From an uncultured SAR86 cluster bacterium (GTDB taxonomy: Bacteria > Pseudomonadota > Gammaproteobacteria > Magnimaribacterales > AG-339-G14), in assembly GCA_902536295.1 (NCBI GenBank), contig CACAWS010000009.1:1-40407 (forward strand): a stretch of DNA of 40,407 bases. Reading direction: 5' to 3'. Of the stretch, positions 33,726-40,407 are shown in pieces. A program made the position numbers and the translations under genes. The first letter of the stretch is position 1. Each line of letters starts with the position of its first letter. Under the pieces are notes generated by a model. That model was not told where the DNA came from, did not search any database, and worked only from the letters and a program-made list of their open reading frames with translations.

Positions 33726-35210
33726 TTAAAGAAAATTTGGTAACTTTTTGTATTTAATACCGGCCATTCTTTTAACAACTTTGATAAGTTGAGCGCAATA
33801 TCCAATTTCATTGTCATACCAAAGATAAATGATGGCATTCCGACCTTTACATTTTGTAGCTTGTCCATCAATAACCCCAGCATATCTCCCTCCGACAATG
33901 TCTGAAGATACAACCTCGGCAGACTGGGTGAAGTCGATTTGGTCTTTCAATAGACTATGAAACGCTGTCTGTTTTAAAAATTCCACAAATTTTTCTTGAT
34001 CTGAAGATTTTTTTAGATAAAGGCTTAATATTGCTAATGAAACATTTGGAGTCGGAACTCTTATAGCATTTGCACTAAGTTTTCCTTCCAAATTAGGCAA
34101 TATTTGAGAGACAGCGTTGGCTGCGCCGGTTTCGGTTATTACCATATTAAGTGCTGCTGCCCTACCTCTTCTTGATTTTCTATGATAATTATCTATGAGA
34201 TTTTGATCATTGGTATAAGAATGAATTGTTTCTACATGACCATTATCTATCTCAAATTCATTATCAACAGCACTTAGAACAGGAACTATTGCATTTGTAG
34301 TGCATGAAGCCGCGCCAATAATCTCATCTTTATCATCAATTTCATCATGATTCACTCCATAAACTATATTTTTTAATTCTTTTTTTACTGGGGCTGTAAA
34401 CAAAACTTTTTTTACTTCCTTATTTTTTAAATGTTTCTCTAAACCTTCTTTTGTAGAAGACATGCCTGTGTTGTCTATGACGATGGCATCAGAAATCCCA
34501 CAACTTGCATAATCAACATTGTCAGGGCTATCAGCTGAGATAAACTTAACAACATTTCCATTCATAATTAAGGCGTTTTCTTGCTCGTCCACTCTTATAG
34601 TGCCTTTAAACCTTCCATGCACAGAATCCTTTCGCATAAGCTCAGCTCTTTTCAACAAATCCTCCTCGGAACCTGATCTTGTCACAACTGCTTTTAGGCA
34701 GAGAGTCTCCCCAGCTCCTGTATCTTCAAGTAATAACCTTGTAAAAAGTCTTCCAATCCTCCCAAATCCGTATAAAACAAGGTCTTGAGATTTATCTAAA
34801 ATCGGTTGATGAACTCCAATAACTTCTCTAACTTGTTCTTGGACAAATTCTTCTAAAGCCATTCCTTTTGAATCAAACATAAAACCTGCTGCTAAAATAC
34901 CTATATCTAACTGACAAGGTCCTAGATCGATAGAATCTAGACATTCTAAAACTTTAGAAGTCTCAAACTCACTTAATTCATTTCCTTCTGCTTCCCTTAC
35001 TTTTCTATGTAATTGCATTATCTCAATGACTGACAATGTCATCAGAGGTGATCCATAGAGTAATATTCGTACGTTTTTCCTATGCATCTTGCCAATGATA
35101 GGAATTGCAGATTCGATTAGAGACTGTCTTTCAATCCAGTTATCTAAATAATTGTCTGGTTTATCTCTTTTTCTTTTGTCTGGATTAGTATCAGACTTGA
35201 TCTCTGTCAT
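33726..35210 (-). CDS. gap: glyceraldehyde-3-phosphate dehydrogenase, long N-terminally extended form
   Basis: Interconverts glyceraldehyde 3-phosphate and 1,3-bisphosphoglycerate. It is about 494 residues because some 150 residues precede the Rossmann fold (LVLYGFGRIGRLFTRLLLED); this extended form is typical of gammaproteobacteria such as Pseudomonas. The catalytic Cys is in GAASCTTNAIVPVL, the substrate loop includes THSYTNDQ-like ETIHSYTNDQNLIDN, and the C-terminus has WYDNEIGYCAQL. In Pseudomonas this gene lies between nqr and mfd, as here apart from two intervening acyl-CoA dehydrogenases. NAD or NADP preference cannot be told by eye. Confidence 0.96.
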   Translation of the reverse strand: MTEIKSDTNPDKRKRDKPDNYLDNWIERQSLIESAIPIIGKMHRKNVRILLYGSPLMTLSVIEIMQLHRKVREAEGNELSEFETSKVLECLDSIDLGPCQLDIGILAAGFMFDSKGMALEEFVQEQVREVIGVHQPILDKSQDLVLYGFGRIGRLFTRLLLEDTGAGETLCLKAVVTRSGSEEDLLKRAELMRKDSVHGRFKGTIRVDEQENALIMNGNVVKFISADSPDNVDYASCGISDAIVIDNTGMSSTKEGLEKHLKNKEVKKVLFTAPVKKELKNIVYGVNHDEIDDKDEIIGAASCTTNAIVPVLSAVDNEFEIDNGHVETIHSYTNDQNLIDNYHRKSRRGRAAALNMVITETGAANAVSQILPNLEGKLSANAIRVPTPNVSLAILSLYLKKSSDQEKFVEFLKQTAFHSLLKDQIDFTQSAEVVSSDIVGGRYAGVIDGQATKCKGRNAIIYLWYDNEIGYCAQLIKVVKRMAGIKYKKLPNFL

Positions 35211-35213
35211 TTT

Positions 35214-36341
35214 TTAAAGAGAGGAATATCTTTTTAAATGGTAATCAGAATTCCCGAAAATAGTTCTTATAGTTGTTAATCTTTTGAAGTAATGACCTAT
35301 ACTCATTTCTTCGGTAACACCCATTCCCCCATGAAGCTGAATGGATTCTTCGCCAATTAACTTTGCAGCACTTCCTATTTGGAATTTTAATGCCGACACC
35401 GCTTTAGACGAATCTGGAGCATTATCGTTCATTTTTGCAGCCGCCATAAGCAATAGAGATTTAGTTTGTTCATGAACCATAAAAGTATCAACCATTCTAT
35501 GTTGCAAGGCTTGGAATTTACTTAAAGTTTGACCAAATTGTTCTCTTGTTTTGGTGTACTCAAGAGTAAGCTCATTCATTTTTTGCATTATGCCAACAGC
35601 TTCAGCTGAAATAGCCAGAGTCGCTAAATCTATGACTTGCGAAATTGTTTTGAAAGCCTTTCCTTCTTCTCCAATCAGGTTTGATTTGGGGACTGATACA
35701 TTTTCTAAAGTTACCTCTGAGGCTTTTGATCCATCAACATTTGAGTAATCTCTGGAACTTAATCCTTTCGAGTCTTTATCTACAATCAACAGAGAAATAC
35801 CGTCTTCATCAAGTTGACTGCCGGAAGTACGACAAGAAACTATAAATTTATCTGATGCTGGACCATTCATCACAACAGCTTTGTATCCATCAATAATGTA
35901 GTTATCACCTTCAAGTTTTGCAGAAGTAGTCACATCATTTACATCAAACCTACTTTGAGGTTCTGTAAAAGCAAAAGACATTTGTAGTTCACCTGAAAAC
36001 AATTTAGGCAGGATTTCTTTTTTTTGGTCGTCGCTTCCTAACTTGCTTATTAAATTGCCTGCTAAAACAATATTTGGTATGTAAGGCTCAACGATTAAAC
36101 CTGTTCCGAAGGCTTCCAAAATAACCATCAAATCTACTGGGCCTCCATTAAAACCCCCATCTCCTTCTGGGAAAGGCATAGCCAATAAACCGAATTCACC
36201 AAATGTTTTCCAGTATTCCTTGCTAAAACCATCCTCTGACTTGACCAATTTTTCTCTCACATCAAAGGGATAGTCTTTGGCAATAAACTGGGTTATCAGC
36301 TCCTGAACTTGTTTTTGTTCTTCAGAAAGTGCGAAATCCAT
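35214..36341 (-). CDS. acyl-CoA dehydrogenase (second of pair)
   Basis: A 375-residue FAD enzyme that introduces the alpha-beta double bond of an acyl-CoA. The N-terminal helical domain opens MDFALSEEQKQVQELI, the FAD/substrate middle region reads FAFTEPQSRFDVND, and the C-terminal region holds QFGQTLSKFQALQHRMVD and LHGGMGVTEEMSIGHYFKRL. The pairing with a second, divergent dehydrogenase 9 bases upstream resembles heteromeric acyl-CoA dehydrogenase pairs of steroid and branched-chain catabolism, so an alpha2beta2 enzyme is possible. The FTEPQSRFD segment departs from the usual TEPxAGSD, consistent with a partner subunit. Substrate unknown. Confidence 0.9.
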   Translation of the reverse strand: MDFALSEEQKQVQELITQFIAKDYPFDVREKLVKSEDGFSKEYWKTFGEFGLLAMPFPEGDGGFNGGPVDLMVILEAFGTGLIVEPYIPNIVLAGNLISKLGSDDQKKEILPKLFSGELQMSFAFTEPQSRFDVNDVTTSAKLEGDNYIIDGYKAVVMNGPASDKFIVSCRTSGSQLDEDGISLLIVDKDSKGLSSRDYSNVDGSKASEVTLENVSVPKSNLIGEEGKAFKTISQVIDLATLAISAEAVGIMQKMNELTLEYTKTREQFGQTLSKFQALQHRMVDTFMVHEQTKSLLLMAAAKMNDNAPDSSKAVSALKFQIGSAAKLIGEESIQLHGGMGVTEEMSIGHYFKRLTTIRTIFGNSDYHLKRYSSL

Positions 36342-36350
36342 AGGTAATGT

Positions 36351-37544
36351 TTATAGGCCTAATACAGCTTTAGCAATAACATTTCTTTGAACTTCGTTAC
36401 TACCGCCGTAAATAGATACTTTTCTGAAATTAAGATAATGAGGCATGACCGTAGCAGCGAAATCAGGACCAATCCTTTTTTCATTAGAAGCAAGGTCGGA
36501 TTCACTCATAAATGGATGAGCATAGTAGCCAAGAGCCTCAACAAATAATTCGGAAAGTGCTTGTTGAAGGTCTGTTCCTCCAATTTTTAGAATAGATGAT
36601 TCAGGCCCTGGGTGACCGCCTGCAGACATAGCGGCTAGAGTTCTTAACTCAGTGAATTCTGCAGACAATAGATCTATTTCTAATTTGTTTAATTTATCCA
36701 TGAATAAATTATCATCTTTCAAGAAACCATCATTTAAAGGAAGTTCATCGGCAATTTCTCGCAACCTTTTAATTTCTCTTTTAAGATGAGGTATTCCTCC
36801 AATCCCAGTTCTTTCATGTGCCAATAGGAATTTTGCAATACTCCAGCCTGCGCCCTCTTCACCAATTAAATTTTCTGCTGGCACCTCAACGTTATCTAGA
36901 TAGACCATGTTAACTTCGTGGGAACCATCAATTGTAATAATAGGTTTGACTTCAACTCCCGGGCTCTTCATATCAATTAGCAGAAAACTTATACCTTCTT
37001 GTTTAATTCCCGATGAATCTGTTCTTACTAAACAAAATATCCAGTCGGCATGTTGAGCCATTGTTGTCCAGGTTTTTGTACCATTGACAATATATTTGTC
37101 TCCTTTCTTCTCAGCTTTAGTTTTTAGAGAAGCTAAATCTGAACCAGAACCAGGTTCTGAATATCCCTGACACCACCAAACATCATTGTCTCTAATTGCT
37201 GGTAAAAATCTTTCTTTTTGCTCTTCAGTACCAAAAGTATAAATTACTGGACCACACATGCTGACGCCAAACGGTACTATGTTGGGAGTATTGAAAGCGG
37301 CAAGTTCATTTTGAAAAATATGTTTTTGAGTAATGGACCAACCTGTACCACCATGTTCTTCAGGCCAATTGATAGCGAACCATCCTTTTTTGCTCAAAAC
37401 TTTTTGCCATTTTAGATGGTCTTCTCTTTCTAAAGGGATTCCATTATCCATTTTTCTCTTTACATCGGCAGGATAATTCTTTTCTAAAAAGGTTCTTACC
37501 TCTTCTTGAAATTTTAGATCTTCTGGTGAAAAAGATAGATTCAT
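36351..37544 (-). CDS. acyl-CoA dehydrogenase (first of pair)
   Basis: A 397-residue acyl-CoA dehydrogenase starting at MNLSFSPEDLKFQEEV. The ATG at 37542-37544 is chosen because a GAGGT ribosome site lies about 9 bases before it; an open frame to 37598 adds 18 non-conserved residues. FAD/substrate motifs are QGYSEPGSGSDLASLKT and TWTTMAQHADWIFCLVRT; the C-terminus has IYGGSNEVQRNVIAKAVLGL. GSGSDL and GGSNEVQRN are typical of FadE-like enzymes. It heads the operon of acyl-CoA dehydrogenase pair, gap, nqr. Confidence 0.93.
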   Translation of the reverse strand: MNLSFSPEDLKFQEEVRTFLEKNYPADVKRKMDNGIPLEREDHLKWQKVLSKKGWFAINWPEEHGGTGWSITQKHIFQNELAAFNTPNIVPFGVSMCGPVIYTFGTEEQKERFLPAIRDNDVWWCQGYSEPGSGSDLASLKTKAEKKGDKYIVNGTKTWTTMAQHADWIFCLVRTDSSGIKQEGISFLLIDMKSPGVEVKPIITIDGSHEVNMVYLDNVEVPAENLIGEEGAGWSIAKFLLAHERTGIGGIPHLKREIKRLREIADELPLNDGFLKDDNLFMDKLNKLEIDLLSAEFTELRTLAAMSAGGHPGPESSILKIGGTDLQQALSELFVEALGYYAHPFMSESDLASNEKRIGPDFAATVMPHYLNFRKVSIYGGSNEVQRNVIAKAVLGL

Positions 37545-37589
37545 TTTATATACCTCACAATTAAAATTTGAATAAATTCTGAAAAATGT

Positions 37590-37595
37590 ATTATA
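37590..37595 (-). promoter_or_regulatory. candidate -10 element for the acyl-CoA dehydrogenase/gap/nqr operon
   Basis: TATAAT on the minus strand, a perfect -10 hexamer, about 45 bases before the chosen ATG of the first acyl-CoA dehydrogenase. No convincing -35 is visible. It lies in the short divergent gap with mfd. Confidence 0.4.
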
Positions 37596-37633
37596 CACTC
37601 AGTTCAATCTATCCAAAGTAGAATCTTTTTCAT

Positions 37634-40407
37634 ATGCATAGAATTTTAGATAAGAAAAAAAGCTTGGTTATTTGTCAAGACAGTTCCAAATTAGGAATTG
37701 TATCTAGATTCATCAAAACAAATTCTGATAAACCCTTTTTTATATTTAAAGAATTTGAAACTTTACCTTATGATCATTTTTCTCCTCATTTAGATAATCT
37801 TTCCAATAGAATTGAAACCCTTTCAAAAACTAATAGTGACGAAATATTAGTTCTCACAACCACAAATGCACTCATACAGCCATTGTTCGACAAAACCTCT
37901 GTTAATAATTTTTCTTACATTTTTGAAATAAAAAAAAGTCTAGACAGAGATGATTTAATAAAAAAATTAGATATTTCAGGTTATAACGCATCTGAAATTG
38001 TTTCTTCGAGAGGAGAATTTGCAATTAGAGGCTCTGTTATTGATATTTTTCCAATAAATTCAAAAAATCCAATAAGAATTAATTTAGAAGACAATTTTAT
38101 TGAGTCTATTCGGACCTATGATAAAGATTCTCAACTTGGCATCCACAAAATAAATAAATATGAATGCAAGGCTTCAAAAGGATTCACTCTAGATCATGAT
38201 TCCATAAAAATTTTTAAAAAAAATTGGAGATCAAACTTTAGTAATGATGGAAAAATTTTTGATGATGTTTCAAAAGGTAGATTTCCAGAAGGGATAGAAT
38301 CTTACTTTCCTCTTTTTTATAAAGAAAAACCTAAATTTGATGATTTTTTTTGTGATTTTGATTTATTTTCTTTTGGTAATTTGGAACATTCAACGAAATC
38401 ATATTGGCACATAATCAATCAAAGATATGAAGAATTTATAAACAATCTTGATCGTCCACCACTAACCCCTTCTATTTTATTTAATGATCCAAAAGAATTT
38501 CTCACAAAACCCTTTACAGAAATAATTGATGAAGGAAAAAAGCAAATAACTATTAGAAAAGATATTCCTGAACCAAATAACCTTCCAAAAAAAGAAAGAG
38601 AAACATTTATTCAAGAAGAACAATATGAATTTAAATTAGAAGCCAAAGTTGTGCATACAAATCATGGAATAGGCATTTTTAAAGGCTTAAAAAATTTAAG
38701 TAACACTGAATGTTTTGCAATTGAGTACGCTGAAGGTGAGACGTTATACGTTCCAATAAGTTCCATGAATTTGCTGACTCCATATCATGGAAATAACGAA
38801 ATTAAGCTAGACTCTTTGAGAAAAAATAATTGGAAACAAAAAAAAGAAAAAACTAGAAAAAAAGCTTTTGATATTGCTGCTGAATTATTGGAAGCCGAAG
38901 CATCGAGAAAAATTGATAAATCCATCCCTCTCATCTTAGAACAAAAAGAATTAGAAATTTTCTCCAAGGGATTTGGCTTTCAAGAAACACCAGATCAAAC
39001 AAGTGTCATAGCAGAAGTTAGAAATGATCTCGCCTCCGAAAAACCACAAGATAGACTAATTTGCGGTGAAGTAGGATTTGGAAAAACTGAAATTGCACTA
39101 AGAGCTGCTTTTATTTGTGCTCAAAATAAAAAACAAGTCGCTGTGCTAGCTCCAACAACGATACTTGCAAGACAGCATTATGATTTATTTTGTGAAAGAT
39201 TTTCAGATACTAATTTAAAAATTGAATTTATTTCAAGGGAAAAAAATATCAACGAGAAGCGTGAAATTTTAGATAATCTTGAATTAGGCAATACTTCTAT
39301 AGTAATTGGAACTCACGCACTTTTAAGCGATCAACTTGTTTTTTCTGATTTAGGATTACTTATTATTGATGAGGAACATAAATTTGGAGTGAGACAAAAA
39401 GAAAAACTCAGAAAATACTCAAAGGGAATTAATACTATCTCGTTGTCTGCTACTCCAATTCCAAGATCTTTAAATCTGGCATTATCCAAAGTTAGAGATA
39501 TATCAATCATTAGTACTCCTCCTCCTGGAAGAAAAGCGGTTGAAACTTTGGTAGCAACTTATGCAAAAAGTCTTGCAAAAGAAGCGATCGAAAGAGAATT
39601 TACAAGATCGGGGCAGATATTTTATTTGGTAAATAATGTTTCTCGTCTTGAAGAAAAATTAAAAGAATTAGAGAAGATAGTACCGGATGCAAAAATTAAA
39701 ATAGCTCATGGGCAGATGGCACCAAAAGAACTAAAGAGTGTAATGTTAGATTTCTTAAATAAAAAAATTGATATTTTACTTTGTACTACAATCATTGAAA
39801 GTGGTATAGATATTGCGAATGCTAATACTCTGATCATTGAAGGAGTTGAGAATTTTGGTCTATCTCAACTGCATCAAATAAGAGGTAGAGTAGGAAGGTC
39901 AAATAGACAAGCCTATGCATATTTCTTTATAACTCCCGATGTAACTCTTACAAAAAATGCTTCAGCCAGACTGGAGGCTCTAAAATTTAGTGATTCACTA
40001 AACTCAGGATTCAATTTAGCAATGAGAGATTTAGAAATTAGAGGGGCAGGTGAAATTTTAGGAGAAAAACAAAGCGGATTAATTGACTACGTTGGTTTAA
40101 GTTTATTTTCTTCAATGATAAATAGGTCTATTAAACTTCTAGAAGGGATAGATGAGACGCACGAGGAATTCGAAGTGAAAATAGGAGAAAATGGATTCAT
40201 TCCAGAAACCTTCATTCCACAAACGGAAGTAAGATTGGAAATTTATAAAAAATTTTCTTCCGTTAAAAATAAAGAGAACCTAAATCAGCTTGTAAAAGAA
40301 ATAGAAGATAGGTTTGGAGCTTTACCTGAAGATATTAAAATTTTAGTCAATTTGACATGCATAAGAATTGAATCCAGTAAGCTGCTGATTACAAAAATAA
40401 AAGGCGA
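37634..40407 (+). CDS. mfd: transcription-repair coupling factor Mfd, compact form (3' end outside window)
   Basis: Removes RNA polymerase stalled at DNA damage and recruits UvrA. The 924 visible codons are open to the edge. The start at 37634 is limited by an in-frame TAG at 37619. In order: UvrB-like region (FETLPYDHFSPHLDN, SSRGEFAIRGSVIDIFP), RNA polymerase-interacting domain (KVVHTNHGIGIFKG to YVPISSMNLL, about residues 337-375), helicase Walker A GEVGFGKTE (Lys484), DEEHKFGVRQKE, RGRVGRSNRQAYAYF and GAGEILGEKQSGL. In E. coli the same Lys is near 634, so some 150 residues are missing. About 30 of these are at the N-terminus and most of the rest lie just before the polymerase-interacting domain, where D3 should be. 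Confidence 0.96.
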   Translation, partial: MHRILDKKKSLVICQDSSKLGIVSRFIKTNSDKPFFIFKEFETLPYDHFSPHLDNLSNRIETLSKTNSDEILVLTTTNALIQPLFDKTSVNNFSYIFEIKKSLDRDDLIKKLDISGYNASEIVSSRGEFAIRGSVIDIFPINSKNPIRINLEDNFIESIRTYDKDSQLGIHKINKYECKASKGFTLDHDSIKIFKKNWRSNFSNDGKIFDDVSKGRFPEGIESYFPLFYKEKPKFDDFFCDFDLFSFGNLEHSTKSYWHIINQRYEEFINNLDRPPLTPSILFNDPKEFLTKPFTEIIDEGKKQITIRKDIPEPNNLPKKERETFIQEEQYEFKLEAKVVHTNHGIGIFKGLKNLSNTECFAIEYAEGETLYVPISSMNLLTPYHGNNEIKLDSLRKNNWKQKKEKTRKKAFDIAAELLEAEASRKIDKSIPLILEQKELEIFSKGFGFQETPDQTSVIAEVRNDLASEKPQDRLICGEVGFGKTEIALRAAFICAQNKKQVAVLAPTTILARQHYDLFCERFSDTNLKIEFISREKNINEKREILDNLELGNTSIVIGTHALLSDQLVFSDLGLLIIDEEHKFGVRQKEKLRKYSKGINTISLSATPIPRSLNLALSKVRDISIISTPPPGRKAVETLVATYAKSLAKEAIEREFTRSGQIFYLVNNVSRLEEKLKELEKIVPDAKIKIAHGQMAPKELKSVMLDFLNKKIDILLCTTIIESGIDIANANTLIIEGVENFGLSQLHQIRGRVGRSNRQAYAYFFITPDVTLTKNASARLEALKFSDSLNSGFNLAMRDLEIRGAGEILGEKQSGLIDYVGLSLFSSMINRSIKLLEGIDETHEEFEVKIGENGFIPETFIPQTEVRLEIYKKFSSVKNKENLNQLVKEIEDRFGALPEDIKILVNLTCIRIESSKLLITKIKG

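Noticed and set aside
37545-37598. 18-residue N-terminal extension of the first acyl-CoA dehydrogenase
   Set aside because: The extension is not conserved and lacks a ribosome site, whereas the ATG at 37544 has GAGGT at good spacing and begins the family sequence.
38785-38967. Minus-strand 60-codon ORF inside mfd
   Set aside because: It lies antisense to the well-conserved helicase region and has no recognisable features of its own; the mfd frame explains the sequence.
1-40407. tRNA, rRNA, CRISPR array, transposase, integrase or prophage genes
   Set aside because: I looked for cloverleaf 3' ends, spaced short repeats and recombinase motifs on both strands and saw none. The rearranged segment at 5393-7050 has no insertion sequence ends.

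Overview
This AT-rich window (roughly one third G+C by eye) looks like the chromosome of a streamlined marine gammaproteobacterium. Genes are short, tightly packed and often overlap by a few bases. Two gene blocks match gammaproteobacterial order as I remember it from Pseudomonas: infA/clpA/clpS/icd/mnmA/purB/aceA, and nqrABCDEF-apbE-nqrM with gap and mfd. Low G+C plus Na+-NQR, acyl-CoA dehydrogenases and a Pho island would suit a SAR86-like lineage, but that name is inference. I see no rRNA, tRNA, CRISPR array or transposase.

Layout. (1) 1-5319, minus strand: one probable long operon reading gspN-like, alpha/beta hydrolase, class C beta-lactamase-like serine hydrolase, TauE/SafE permease, pdxJ (Bacteroidetes-like), monothiol glutaredoxin, and the 5' part of argG. 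(2) 5347-7050: a scar region with a truncated aquaporin, a porin lacking its N-terminal third and the first 70 codons of a second alpha/beta hydrolase. Inside it lie three tandem 11-bp Pho-box-like units, a 34-codon plus-strand ORF and an intrinsic terminator. (3) 7126-14070, minus strand: a phosphate/arsenate island in the order porin, aquaporin, arsC, pstS, pstC, pstA, pstB, with Pho-box-like repeats before the porin and before pstS and no phoU. (4) 14121-18532: divergent ppk2-ppx (polyphosphate use), facing phoB-phoR, then sixA and a 37-aa membrane miniprotein. (5) 18562-26851: infA, clpA, clpS, icd, mnmA, purB, aceA. (6) 26864-37544, minus strand: two acyl-CoA dehydrogenases, gap, nqrABCDEF, apbE, nqrM. 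(7) 37634-end, plus strand: mfd, running off the window.

How it works together. The middle of the window reads as a phosphate-starvation module. PhoR/PhoB senses and responds; the porin and PstSCAB bring phosphate in; PPK2 and Ppx handle polyphosphate. ArsC plus the aquaporin plausibly removes the arsenate that enters with phosphate, by reducing it to arsenite and letting it leave through the channel. The neighbouring scar shows that part of this module once existed in a second copy, now broken. The right half couples central carbon metabolism (isocitrate dehydrogenase, isocitrate lyase, GAPDH, fatty acyl-CoA oxidation) to a sodium-pumping NADH dehydrogenase and its two maturation factors.

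The points most worth a second look are the Pho-repeat/miniORF/terminator unit at 5941-6115, the single-base homopolymer frameshifts in both aquaporin copies, and an Mfd that appears to lack the whole D3 domain.
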